64,000 bases of DNA from UBA1562 sp041653955 (GTDB taxonomy: Bacteria > Omnitrophota > Gorgyraeia > Gygaellales > Profunditerraquicolaceae). Positions within the stretch are counted from its first letter, which is position 1; each line of letters opens with the position of its first letter. This document shows positions 15,739 to 24,976 of the stretch, piece by piece. A program made the translations under genes and the position numbers. The notes beneath the pieces were generated by a model that was not told the origin of the DNA, did not search any database, and saw only the letters and a program-made list of their open reading frames with translations. Where the stretch lies: NCBI GenBank assembly GCA_041653955.1, contig JBAZEH010000003.1, positions 1-64,000 of the forward strand, read 5' to 3'.

Positions 15739-16940
15739 AATATATAGTCGTTGTTGGAGATGGGATGGCGGATTATCCGCTTAAGGAGCTGGATGGCCGC
15801 ACGCCTTTAGAAGTTGCGCGCACTCCCAATATGGATTTTATAGCCAGGCACGGGAGGCTCGGACGGGTCAAAACCATACCAAAAGGCCTGTCGCCGGCTT
15901 CGGATGTGGCTAATATATCCATTCTGGGTTATGACCCCAAAAAATATTATTCGGGAAGGGGGCCCCTTGAAGCGGCTAATTTAGGGGTTAAGCTTCAGGA
16001 AGGGGATGTGGCGTTCCGCTGTAACCTGATTACCGCGGGCAATGATAAGCTTGTTGATTATAGCGCCGGGCATATAAGTTCTAATGAAGCGGAGATATTG
16101 ATAAAGTCCCTTGATCAGAAGATAGGCTCGGAACGTATAAAATTTTATCCCGGGGTAAGTTACAGGCATCTTATGGTAGTCAAGGGGGGCGCGGCGGAGC
16201 GCTTGCAGGGCCTCAAGTGCGTCCCTCCTCACGATATCAGCGGGCAGAGTATATCCAGGAATTTACCCAAAGGTAAAGGCGCGGATATTATAATAAAACT
16301 TATGGAGGATTCGCGCAAGGCCCTTGGGAGCCACGAGATAAACCTTGTGAGGATAGACCTGAAGGAGAACCCGGGGAATATGATATGGTTATGGGGGCAG
16401 GGTATGGATTTAAAGATGCCCAAGTTCCAGGAAAAATACGGCCTTTCAGGCAGCGTAATATCGGCGGTAGACCTTATAAAGGGGCTGGGGAAGATATTAG
16501 GGTTAGACGTGATAAAGGTTTGTGGGGCTACCGGTTATTATGATACTGATTATGAGGGGAAAATGAGGGCGGCATTGAAGTCCCTTGAGAAGAAAGATTT
16601 TGTTTTTTTGCATGTTGAGGCGCCTGATGAGGCGAGCCATAACGGAGACTTGAGAGAGAAGATCACCGCTATAGAGAGGCTTGACCAGTTAGTTGTGGGG
16701 GGGGTATTAAAGGGGCTCAAGCGCAGCAAGAATTTTCGTATCCTGGTTTTACCTGACCATGCTACCCCGATCTCTCTTAAAACCCATGCTTCCGATCCGG
16801 TACCTTTCGGCGTATTTGGCAAGGGTATAGTCGGCAGGGGGTTTCTTAATTACAGCGAGAAGGAGTCCGTGAAGTCCGATCTTTATTTTGAGAATGGTTT
16901 TGAATTGATGAATTATTTCATCAGCGTTTCCGAGGAGTAA
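15735..16940 (+). CDS. ApgM-family phosphotransfer enzyme, probable homoserine kinase
   Basis: The 401-aa protein belongs to the archaeal-type cofactor-independent phosphoglycerate mutase family in the alkaline phosphatase superfamily: VVGDGMADYP at the start, SPASDVANISILGYDP with the nucleophile Ser, GRGPLEAA, HVEAPDEASHNGD, and LVLPDHATPISLKTHASDPVPF with metal-binding His and Asp. One branch of this family (TIGR02535, proposed homoserine kinase) occurs in threonine operons that lack thrB. Here it sits between hom-thrC-coaB and lysC, with no other homoserine kinase in the window, so phosphorylation of homoserine is the better guess. Phosphoglycerate mutase activity remains possible. Confidence 0.8.
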   Translation: MKYIVVVGDGMADYPLKELDGRTPLEVARTPNMDFIARHGRLGRVKTIPKGLSPASDVANISILGYDPKKYYSGRGPLEAANLGVKLQEGDVAFRCNLITAGNDKLVDYSAGHISSNEAEILIKSLDQKIGSERIKFYPGVSYRHLMVVKGGAAERLQGLKCVPPHDISGQSISRNLPKGKGADIIIKLMEDSRKALGSHEINLVRIDLKENPGNMIWLWGQGMDLKMPKFQEKYGLSGSVISAVDLIKGLGKILGLDVIKVCGATGYYDTDYEGKMRAALKSLEKKDFVFLHVEAPDEASHNGDLREKITAIERLDQLVVGGVLKGLKRSKNFRILVLPDHATPISLKTHASDPVPFGVFGKGIVGRGFLNYSEKESVKSDLYFENGFELMNYFISVSEE

Positions 16941-16945
16941 GGCGC

Positions 16946-18535
16946 TTGAATTCGTTAATCATTGTTTTTGCCGCGGCACTGTTGTTTTTTCTTGCCTACA
17001 GGTTTTACGCGCGCAAGATAGAATCGCTGTGGCATATAGACCCTCACCGTTCTACACCGGCCTATTCTAAATATGACAGTGTGGATTATATCCCGGCAAA
17101 GAACTGGCTGGTATTATTCGGGCATCATTTCGCTTCCATATCGGGGGCAGGCCCGATCATAGGCCCGGTGATCGCAGTAATGCTCTGGGGGTGGCTGCCA
17201 GCGCTGCTGTGGGTTGTAATAGGGACTATATTCATCGGCGGGGTGCATGATTTCGGATCTTTGATAACCTCGATAAGAGAGGGCGGCTCATCCGTGCCTG
17301 ATATCGCGGAACACGTTATTTCAAGGCGCGCCAAGATATTGTTTGCCGTTTTTGTCTGGCTCACCCTGATCCTCATTATAGCGGTTTTTGCTTACCTGTC
17401 CGCCCAGACTTTCATAAAGGAGCCCAGGGTGGTTCTGCCGTCATTGGGGCTTATACCCGTAGCGATAGCGGCCGGGTATCTTCTTTATAATTTAAGGATG
17501 AATTCCCTGATCGTTACTATTATAGGGCTTGCTTTTTTGGCCGGTTTGATATATATGGGGAACTTCTGGTCTTTGAATATCGGCATTAACGGGTGGCTGC
17601 TGGTTTTATTTGTATACAGCTATTTTGCTTCTATTCTGCCTGTAAACGTTCTTTTGCAGCCCAGGGATTACCTTTCCAGTTTTTTGTTATTCTTCGGTGC
17701 GGGGGCAGGTTATATGGGCCTGTTATTATCGCGGCCCGTGATAAATATGCCGTATTACCGCCAGTGGAGTACAAGCGAGGGGTATCTGTGGCCCATGCTT
17801 TTCGTGACTGTTGCCTGTGGGGCGGTATCGGGGTTTCATTCGTTGATAGCAAGCGGCACTTCATCTAAACAGATAGCCAATGAACGCCACGCCAAAAGGA
17901 TCGGTTACGGGGGGATGGTCACTGAAGCGGTAGTAGCGATATTGGCGATAATCTGCGCCGCGATACTTTTTAACGGCCGGGAGGACACCGCGGCGCTGTT
18001 GAAAGCCGTGAATCCCATAGATATATTCGGCAGAGGTTACGGGATGATCACGCAGGGGGTGCTGGGAGGTTATGGCAAGGCTATTGCCATAATCATATTG
18101 AACGCTTTTATATTGACTACCCTGGATACCGCGGCCAGGATATCGCGTTATCTTACCGAAGAGTTATTCGGGATCAGGAACCGTTATCTTTCTACGGGGT
18201 TGGTCGTAGGGTTAGGGGCTGCGTTGGCATTCAGCGGCAAATGGGCCAAGATATGGTTGACATTCGGCGCCTCCAATCAGTTAGTGGCGGCCTTGGCTTT
18301 ATTCGTTTTGAGTTGCTGGCTCTTATCTAAGAAAAAGAGCGTTAAATTCACGCTCATACCGGCAATTTTCATGCTGGCTACCAGTACCGCGGCGCTGGCA
18401 TCCCAGGCCTTGAGGTATTTTATTAAGAAGGATATACCGCTTTTTATTATAACGGCGCTCCTTATTCTTTTAGCAGGTTTTATGGCTTATGAGGTGACGC
18501 AGGCTATATTCTTTAGGAGAAAAAAATATGCATAA
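16946..18535 (+). CDS. cstA: CstA-family carbon starvation transporter
   Basis: CstA proteins are inner-membrane transporters linked to uptake of peptides or pyruvate. The 529-aa protein has about 14 hydrophobic helices and the family marks RFYARKIESLWHIDP, DYIPAKNWLVLFGHHFASISGAGPI, GGVHDFGSL, SGFHSLIASGTSSKQI, LTTLDTAARISRYL and FGASNQLVAALAL. It is the shorter type found in many anaerobes, compared with about 700 aa in E. coli. It starts with TTG at 16946, 5 nt after the ApgM-like gene, and overlaps lysC by 8 nt, so it is part of the threonine-lysine transcript. The substrate here is unknown. Confidence 0.9.
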   Translation: MNSLIIVFAAALLFFLAYRFYARKIESLWHIDPHRSTPAYSKYDSVDYIPAKNWLVLFGHHFASISGAGPIIGPVIAVMLWGWLPALLWVVIGTIFIGGVHDFGSLITSIREGGSSVPDIAEHVISRRAKILFAVFVWLTLILIIAVFAYLSAQTFIKEPRVVLPSLGLIPVAIAAGYLLYNLRMNSLIVTIIGLAFLAGLIYMGNFWSLNIGINGWLLVLFVYSYFASILPVNVLLQPRDYLSSFLLFFGAGAGYMGLLLSRPVINMPYYRQWSTSEGYLWPMLFVTVACGAVSGFHSLIASGTSSKQIANERHAKRIGYGGMVTEAVVAILAIICAAILFNGREDTAALLKAVNPIDIFGRGYGMITQGVLGGYGKAIAIIILNAFILTTLDTAARISRYLTEELFGIRNRYLSTGLVVGLGAALAFSGKWAKIWLTFGASNQLVAALALFVLSCWLLSKKKSVKFTLIPAIFMLATSTAALASQALRYFIKKDIPLFIITALLILLAGFMAYEVTQAIFFRRKKYA

Positions 18536-19748
18536 GGGATTGGTCGTTCAAAAATTCGGCGGTTCGTCGGTTGCAAATGTAGAACGTATCCAGGAAGTTG
18601 CACGCCGCGTAGTAAGTTACCGTAAGAAAGGTTATGACCTGGTAGTGGTGGTTTCCGCGCTTGGTGATACTACAGATGAACTGGTAGAACTCGCCGGACA
18701 GATCACCCATGAGGCATCAGAGCGCGAAATGGATATGCTCCTTTCTACGGGAGAACAGATATCCGTGGCATTGCTGGCAATGGCGATACATAAACTGGGT
18801 TTTGAGGCGATATCCTTTACTGGAGCGCAAGTCGGGATAATCACCGATACCAGCCACACCCGCGCGCGTATCATAAAGATAAACGCGGATAAGATAAAAG
18901 AAGAGCTAAAACTCAACAAGATAGTTATAGTCGCTGGTTTTCAGGGGGTTACGCTGAACCATGATATTACCACTCTAGGGAGGGGAGGTTCAGACCTTAC
19001 CGCTGTTGCGCTGGCCAAGGAGCTTTCGGCGCGCGAATGCGAGATCTATACCGATGTTGAGGGTATATACAGCGCAGATCCGCGCGTAGAGCCGAAGGCA
19101 AAGAAGATAAAGGCGATCACTTATGACGAGATGCTTGAGATGGCGTCCCTTGGGGCGCAGGTTATGCAGGCGCGCTCCATAGAGGTGGCCAAAAAATTCA
19201 ACGTAGATATTCATGTGCGTTCCAGCTTTAACGATCAACCCGGGACGATCATTACCAAGGAGGTCAATAAAATGGAAGAGGTGGTTGTAAGCGGCATAAC
19301 ATTGAATAAGAATGAAGCTAAGATCACGATATGCAATGTTCCTGACCGCCCGGGTATCGCGGCAAAAATATTCAAACAGCTGGCCGAAAAGGGGATAAGT
19401 GTTGATACGATAGTCCAGAATGTCAGCCATACGCGCCAGACAGATATATCGTTTACCGTTAATAAAGCGGATACCAATAAGACCGTGAAGCTTGCCAGGA
19501 AGATCGCCGCGAGTATCGGCTCAGGAGAGGTATTGCAGGATGAGGGAGTTGCCAGGATCTCAATAGTAGGCGTAGGGATGAAATCGCATCCGGGCGTGGC
19601 GGCGACCATGTTTGATTCTTTAGCGCGCAATAAGATCAATATTGAAATGATCTCTACTTCAGAGATCAGCATTTCGTGTATTATAGAAAAGAAGTTCGCC
19701 GAAAAAGCGGTCAAGGCACTGCACGCTAAATTCGGCCTGTCTAAATAG
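18528..19748 (+). CDS. lysC: Aspartate kinase
   Basis: LysC phosphorylates aspartate, the first step to lysine, threonine and methionine. The 406-aa monofunctional protein has VQKFGGSSVANVERI, VVSALGDTTDEL, TLGRGGSDLTAVALA and EIYTDVEGIYSADPR in the kinase part, followed by two ACT domains (from about residue 265) with NVPDRPGIAAKIFK and IVGVGMKSHPGVAATMF for feedback control. Its stop codon TAG shares its last G with the first base of a palindromic repeat at 19748. Confidence 0.97.
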   Translation: MHKGLVVQKFGGSSVANVERIQEVARRVVSYRKKGYDLVVVVSALGDTTDELVELAGQITHEASEREMDMLLSTGEQISVALLAMAIHKLGFEAISFTGAQVGIITDTSHTRARIIKINADKIKEELKLNKIVIVAGFQGVTLNHDITTLGRGGSDLTAVALAKELSARECEIYTDVEGIYSADPRVEPKAKKIKAITYDEMLEMASLGAQVMQARSIEVAKKFNVDIHVRSSFNDQPGTIITKEVNKMEEVVVSGITLNKNEAKITICNVPDRPGIAAKIFKQLAEKGISVDTIVQNVSHTRQTDISFTVNKADTNKTVKLARKIAASIGSGEVLQDEGVARISIVGVGMKSHPGVAATMFDSLARNKINIEMISTSEISISCIIEKKFAEKAVKALHAKFGLSK

Positions 19749-19804
19749 GGACACCCTTTTTGCCAATCGAGGGACACCCCTTCTGCTAAAGCTAAGGGTG
19801 TCCC
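19748..19804 (+). repeat. GGGACACCC palindromic repeat, locus A (half unit plus full unit)
   Basis: A 23-nt half unit, GGGACACCCTTTTTGCCAAT plus CGA (19748-19770), is followed directly by a 34-nt palindromic unit (19771-19804) with arms GGGACACCCCTT and AAGGGTGTCCC. The half unit is the reverse complement, with one mismatch, of the half unit at 27024-27046. The palindrome matches the one at 26931-26964 at all but three positions. The first G belongs to the lysC stop codon, and the element ends 20 nt before the cimA start. It resembles REP-type repeats, and its hairpin could also end transcription or protect mRNA. Confidence 0.85.
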
Positions 19805-19824
19805 CAAGAGAGAAAGAAGGAGAG

Positions 19825-21393
19825 ATGTCAAAAGTAAAACTTTACGATACGACTTTACGCGATGGTTCGCAAGGGGAGGGTATATCTTATTCGGTGATGG
19901 ATAAGCTGAATATCGCCCGTGAATTAGACGATCTCGGTATACACTATATCGAAGGAGGGTGGCCGGGCTCAAATCCAAAGGATATGGAATTTTTTCTGAA
20001 GATGAGCAAGAAACGGCTGAAAAGCAGCGAGCTCGTCGCGTTCGGCTCTACGCGCAAGGCGAACATTAAAGCGGAGAAGGACCATAACCTTAAGGCGATA
20101 ATAAAATCAAAAAGCCGGACCGTGACAGTATTTGGCAAAACCTGGGACCTGCATATCAGGGATGTCCTGAAGACCACCCTGGATGAGAATTTGAATATGA
20201 TCAGAGATACCGTGAGTTTCCTTGCGGCGCGGGGTATTACCGTATTCTATGATGCCGAGCATTTTTTTGACGCGTATAAGGCTAACAAAGAATACAGCCT
20301 GCGCTGTTTGCTGGCCGCGCAGGATGCCGGGGCAAAGGCGATAATCCCGTGCGATACTAATGGAGGAATGATCACATCGGAAATAACAAAGGTCATCAGC
20401 GATATCAGGCCCCGCATCAATGTATGGCTGGGTATCCATTGCCATAATGACGCTGACCTGGCCGTCGCGAATTCCATAGCCGCGGTAGAGGCAGGAGCCG
20501 ATATGGTGCATGGCACGATTAACGGTTACGGCGAGCGTTGTGGTAACGCGGACCTGATCCCGATCATAGCTAATCTTAAACTCAAGATGGGGGTTGATTG
20601 CATCAGCGACGATAAGTTAAAAGAACTTACGCGCGTTTCGCATTTCGTGAGTGAAGTAAGTAATATGAAACAGAGGAGTGACCAGCCCTATACTGGTTTA
20701 TCCGCTTTCGCGCATAAGGCCGGTGTGCATATAAACGCAATAATGAAGAATACAAAGACCTACGAGCATATTGACCCTTCCGTAGTGGGTAATCACCGCA
20801 GGATGCTGGTTTCAGAGCTGGCGGGGAAGACCGGCATGCTGATCCGGGCAAAGGAGCTGGAGCTGGACCTGGGCAAAGAGGACCCCAAGACCAAAAAGAT
20901 CCTTAACCTCGTGCAGGCATTAGAGCATAAAGGGTATCATTTTGAGGCAGCCGAGGCCTCTTTTGAGTTGTTATTAAAGAAGGCGCTTAAGAAATACAAA
21001 AAATTCTTTGAACTTGAGGGTTTCAAAGTAGTCATAGAGAAACGTTCTGATAAGAAGATCGTCTCTGAGGCGGTCATTAAATTGAAGGTAAAGGGGATTA
21101 AAGAACATACTGCCGCAGAGGGTGATGGCCCGGTGAACGCACTGGATAACGCGCTGCGCAAGGCCCTTAAGGATTTTTATCCATCCTTGTCAAAGATGCA
21201 CCTTTCCGATTTTAAAGTGCGCGTGCTGGATGAAAAAGTAGGCACGGCCGCGAAGGTAAGGGTGCTTATCCAGTCGCAGGATGAAAATGATACATGGAGC
21301 ACTATCGGTGTTTCGGGGAATATCATTGAGGCGAGCTGGCAGGCCCTCGTTGATTCCGTAGAATATAAACTCATAAAAGATAAAGTCAGCTAA
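19825..21393 (+). CDS. cimA: (R)-citramalate synthase CimA
   Basis: CimA condenses pyruvate and acetyl-CoA to citramalate, giving isoleucine without threonine deaminase. The 522-aa protein has the LeuA-like TIM barrel (LYDTTLRDGSQGEGISYSV, EGGWPGSNPKD, HCHNDADLAVANSI, NGYGERCGNADL) and the C-terminal regulatory domain (about 400-522). GGWPGSNPKD and the overall length fit the CimA/LeuA3 branch (TIGR00977) rather than 2-isopropylmalate synthase. The frame is open into the repeat upstream, with a GTG at 19798. The ATG at 19825 has a good Shine-Dalgarno (GAAGGAGAG) and gives the expected N-terminus. Confidence 0.93.
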   Translation: MSKVKLYDTTLRDGSQGEGISYSVMDKLNIARELDDLGIHYIEGGWPGSNPKDMEFFLKMSKKRLKSSELVAFGSTRKANIKAEKDHNLKAIIKSKSRTVTVFGKTWDLHIRDVLKTTLDENLNMIRDTVSFLAARGITVFYDAEHFFDAYKANKEYSLRCLLAAQDAGAKAIIPCDTNGGMITSEITKVISDIRPRINVWLGIHCHNDADLAVANSIAAVEAGADMVHGTINGYGERCGNADLIPIIANLKLKMGVDCISDDKLKELTRVSHFVSEVSNMKQRSDQPYTGLSAFAHKAGVHINAIMKNTKTYEHIDPSVVGNHRRMLVSELAGKTGMLIRAKELELDLGKEDPKTKKILNLVQALEHKGYHFEAAEASFELLLKKALKKYKKFFELEGFKVVIEKRSDKKIVSEAVIKLKVKGIKEHTAAEGDGPVNALDNALRKALKDFYPSLSKMHLSDFKVRVLDEKVGTAAKVRVLIQSQDENDTWSTIGVSGNIIEASWQALVDSVEYKLIKDKVS

Positions 21394-21404
21394 ATAATCT
21401 TCTA

Positions 21405-24125
21405 ATGACCGATATCCCAACCCGTTATAGCCCCAAAGATACCGAGGATAAATGGTATAAAACATGGGAAGAGAATAGTTTATTTTCCGCTAAAGCAGAC
21501 CCTGCTAAAAAACCATTCTGTATAGTCATACCTCCTCCGAACGTTACCGGTATACTCCATATGGGCCACGCCTTAAACGATACTATCCAGGATATCCTTA
21601 TACGTTATCACCGGATGAAGGGCGAGGAGTCCCTTTGGATGCCGGGGACAGACCACGCCGGGATAGCGACGCAGAATGTCGTAGAGAAATCCATAGCCAA
21701 AGAAGGGCTAAAACGCCAGGACTTAGGCAGAGAGAAATTCATTGAAAAAGTGTGGGAATGGAAGGAGCAGTACGGCTCCACTATTATCCGTCAGTTAAAA
21801 AAAATAGGCGCTTCCTGCGATTGGCAGAGGGAGCGCTTTACGATGGATGAAGAATATTCTAAATCCGTAGTAGAGGTTTTTACCCGGCTTTATGAAAAAG
21901 GGCTTATTTATAAGGGGAGTTATATTATAAATTGGTGCCCGCGCTGCCAGACGGCCCTTGCCGATGAAGAGGCCCCGCATCATGATCTGCAGGGGAACCT
22001 TTATTATTTGCGGTATCCTATTAAGGGCCAGTCCCCTAAGCACAACTCTGAAGGAAACCTTTCGGGGGCAGACCCTTATATTGTAGTTGCTACTACCCGC
22101 CCGGAAACTATGCTCGGAGATACGGCGGTCGCGGTGAACCCTAAAGATAAAAGGTATAAGAAACTTATCGGCGAGACACTGATCCTGCCTTTGGCCAACA
22201 GGCAGATAAAGGTGATCGCAGATAGTATGGTAGATATGAAGTTCGGTACCGGAGCGGTAAAGGTGACTCCCGCGCATGACCCGAATGACTACGCCTTAGG
22301 CAAAAAGCATAACCTTGAATTTATAAATGTTATGCGGCCGGATGGTTTTATGAATAAAAATGCCGGAGATTATAACGGGATGGACAGGTTTGAGGCGAGG
22401 GAAGTTATACTCGAGGACCTGAAAGAAAAAGGCTTGTTGGAGAAAATAGAGCCGCATGGATTATCCGCGGGGCACTGTTATCGCTGCCACACTATTATTG
22501 AGCCCTATTTATCCGAACAGTGGTTTGTAAAGATGAAGCCGCTGGCTAAACCGGCCATAGAGGCAGTTAAGAAAGGCAGGATAAAATTTCATCCGAAGCG
22601 CTGGACAAAGGTGTATTTGAATTGGATGGAGAATATCCAGGATTGGTGCATATCCCGCCAGATATGGTGGGGTCATCGTATCCCGGTTTATTATTGTAAA
22701 GATTGTCAAAAGAAGTGCCAGTCCCCTTCGGGGAGATACCCTGTTAAGGACAGCGTAATCGTCTCTAAGATCAGGCCCGAAAAATGCCCTAAGTGCGGCT
22801 CAAGCGATATATATCAGGATGAAGATGTGCTGGATACCTGGTTTTCGTCGTGGTTATGGCCGTTTGCTACCTTTTATTGGCCTGATAAACCGCGCAGCGA
22901 GAATGAGCTGAAATATTTTTATCCCACATCAGCCCTGGTGACCGCTCCTGAAATAATCTTCTTCTGGGTTGCGCGTATGATCATGGCCGGTTTTGAATTT
23001 ATGGGCGATATCCCTTTTAAGGATGTCTATATCCATGGGACAGTGCGGGATATAGAAGGCAAGAAGATGTCCAAGTCCCTGGGCAATATAATTGACCCTC
23101 TTGATATCATAAACGAGTATGGGGCGGACGCGCTGCGTTTCAGCCTTATATCCATAACCGCGCAGGGGCAGGATGTCTTCCTTTCACAGGAAAGGTTCGA
23201 GCAGGGGAGGAATTTCGCGAATAAGATATGGAACGCATCAAGGTTCGTGCTGATAAACCTTGACCATTCTAAGGTGAATACGGACCTGTGCGTATTTTTC
23301 AAAAAAGAGGACCTGGATATAGTTAATCGCTGGATATTGAGCAGGTTTTACTCTACGCTAAAGGAGGCCGGCAAAAAACTGGACCTTTATAAATTTAATG
23401 AAGCCGCTAACCTGCTTTATGGGTTTTTCTGGCATGAATTCTGCGACTGGTATCTGGAGATAATCAAGCCCGATATAAATAAGACGCATAATCAGGTCGT
23501 CATGTATAAGGTGTTGGAGAAGTTCTTAAGGATATTGCATCCATTTATGCCTTTTATAAGCGAGGAGTTGTGGCATAAACTTGATGAGAATAAAGGCTCC
23601 ATAATGCTTGAACCCTGGCCCCATCTGCAGGAACCGCTGATAGATAAAAAAACGGAGTTAAAGATGGATTCGGTATTTGAAGCGATAACTGCTATAAGGA
23701 TGATGCGTTCGGAATTGAAGATCCAGCCTCAGAACAAGATCAATGCAGAGATATTTGTAAAGAGCAAGTCCAGGAAAGAGCTTATCTCTTCAATGCTGCC
23801 GCTGATCACAGGCATGTCTAAGCTCCAGGGGCTTAGCCTTAAAGAAGATTACGCCCCGCTTAAAACCCAGTACGTGAAGATACTCAGGGATATGACCATA
23901 GTTATCCCGCTTTCGGGCATAGTAGATGTGGACAAATTGAAGAAAGACAAAGAAGAAGAGATAAAAAAAGTAGAGTCAGATATAAAGGCCAAGAAGAACA
24001 TCCTTTCTAATGAGAATTTTGTGAAGAGGGCCCCCGGGGAGATAGTAGAGAAGGAAGAATTAAAACTGGAAGAGCTCAAAAAAACATTAACAGAACTGAA
24101 AGGAATAAGAGATGGGCTTAAATAA
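21405..24125 (+). CDS. valS: Valyl-tRNA synthetase
   Basis: ValRS charges tRNA-Val. The 906-aa class I enzyme has PPPNVTGILHMGHALNDT (HIGH signature), the CP1 editing domain with ATTRPETMLGDTAVAV, GTGAVKVTPAHDPNDY, the zinc-like cysteine pairs CPRC and CPKCGSSD, EDVLDTWFSSWLWP, GKKMSKSLGN (KMSKS), the anticodon-binding domain, and a C-terminal coiled coil (about 845-906) typical of ValRS. Length is normal. It starts 11 nt after cimA and overlaps nadC by 14 nt. Confidence 0.97.
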   Translation: MTDIPTRYSPKDTEDKWYKTWEENSLFSAKADPAKKPFCIVIPPPNVTGILHMGHALNDTIQDILIRYHRMKGEESLWMPGTDHAGIATQNVVEKSIAKEGLKRQDLGREKFIEKVWEWKEQYGSTIIRQLKKIGASCDWQRERFTMDEEYSKSVVEVFTRLYEKGLIYKGSYIINWCPRCQTALADEEAPHHDLQGNLYYLRYPIKGQSPKHNSEGNLSGADPYIVVATTRPETMLGDTAVAVNPKDKRYKKLIGETLILPLANRQIKVIADSMVDMKFGTGAVKVTPAHDPNDYALGKKHNLEFINVMRPDGFMNKNAGDYNGMDRFEAREVILEDLKEKGLLEKIEPHGLSAGHCYRCHTIIEPYLSEQWFVKMKPLAKPAIEAVKKGRIKFHPKRWTKVYLNWMENIQDWCISRQIWWGHRIPVYYCKDCQKKCQSPSGRYPVKDSVIVSKIRPEKCPKCGSSDIYQDEDVLDTWFSSWLWPFATFYWPDKPRSENELKYFYPTSALVTAPEIIFFWVARMIMAGFEFMGDIPFKDVYIHGTVRDIEGKKMSKSLGNIIDPLDIINEYGADALRFSLISITAQGQDVFLSQERFEQGRNFANKIWNASRFVLINLDHSKVNTDLCVFFKKEDLDIVNRWILSRFYSTLKEAGKKLDLYKFNEAANLLYGFFWHEFCDWYLEIIKPDINKTHNQVVMYKVLEKFLRILHPFMPFISEELWHKLDENKGSIMLEPWPHLQEPLIDKKTELKMDSVFEAITAIRMMRSELKIQPQNKINAEIFVKSKSRKELISSMLPLITGMSKLQGLSLKEDYAPLKTQYVKILRDMTIVIPLSGIVDVDKLKKDKEEEIKKVESDIKAKKNILSNENFVKRAPGEIVEKEELKLEELKKTLTELKGIRDGLK

Positions 24126-24972
24126 AGAGTTGGATACCGCGAAGATAGACGCTATCATACGCCACGCCTTGATCGAAGATATCGGAAAGGGCGACATAAC
24201 GACGCAGCTCACCATCCCTAAAGACAAGAAGATCGAAGCAGATATAGTGGTGCAGGAGGATTGCATAGTTTGCGGGGTAAAGGTCGCTGAGAGGGTATTT
24301 GAAATAAGCGATAAGGATATAAGTTTCAAGGCTGTTGCCAGGGAGGGGTATCCGGTTAAAAAAGGCAGGGCGATCGCCAGGATAGGTGGCCCCGCGGGAA
24401 GTATCCTCACGGCGGAGAGGGTCGCCCTTAACCTGATGAGCATGCTCTCGGGGATAGCCACTAAAACAAGAGAGTATGTAAAAGAGATAGAACCTTACAA
24501 AGTAAAGATCACCGACACCCGCAAGACAATGCCCGGGCTAAGAGAGTTGCAGAAGTACGCGGTCAGGGTCGGGGGCGGGCATAACCACAGGATGGGGCTT
24601 GATGAGATGGTTTTGATAAAAGATAACCATATAAAGGTCACCGAAGGCTATACAAAACTTCCTAGTATCCCCAAGGGCTTTAAGATCGAGATAGAAACGC
24701 AGAACCTTAATGAGTTTAAGCATGCCCTGAAGTTCAAGCCGGATGTGATCATGCTGGATAATATGGATTTAAAAGATATAAAACAGGCAGTTAAGATAAG
24801 GAATAATACTGAATTTTCTACCAGCCACCATCCGCCTACCAAATTAGAGGCTTCGGGGGGGATAGACATAAAGAACGTAAGGAGGGTAGCAGCCGCAGGC
24901 GTAGATATGATCTCTATAGGCGAGCTGACTCATTCCTTCGCCTCTATTGATATAAACTTGGATATACTATAA
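24112..24972 (+). CDS. nadC: Nicotinate-nucleotide pyrophosphorylase (quinolinate PRT)
   Basis: NadC converts quinolinate and PRPP to nicotinate mononucleotide in NAD synthesis. The 286-aa protein has EDIGKGDITTQL, AERVALNLMSMLSGIAT, TDTRKTMPGLRELQKYAVRV and GGGHNHRMGL, VLIKDNH, IEIETQN, IMLDNM and ASGGIDIKNVRRVAAAGVDMISIGELTHS, all hallmarks of the family. The start ATG lies in the end of valS with AGGAATAAGAG upstream. nadA and nadB are not in the window. Confidence 0.97.
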   Translation: MGLNKELDTAKIDAIIRHALIEDIGKGDITTQLTIPKDKKIEADIVVQEDCIVCGVKVAERVFEISDKDISFKAVAREGYPVKKGRAIARIGGPAGSILTAERVALNLMSMLSGIATKTREYVKEIEPYKVKITDTRKTMPGLRELQKYAVRVGGGHNHRMGLDEMVLIKDNHIKVTEGYTKLPSIPKGFKIEIETQNLNEFKHALKFKPDVIMLDNMDLKDIKQAVKIRNNTEFSTSHHPPTKLEASGGIDIKNVRRVAAAGVDMISIGELTHSFASIDINLDIL

Positions 24973-24976
24973 ATTA

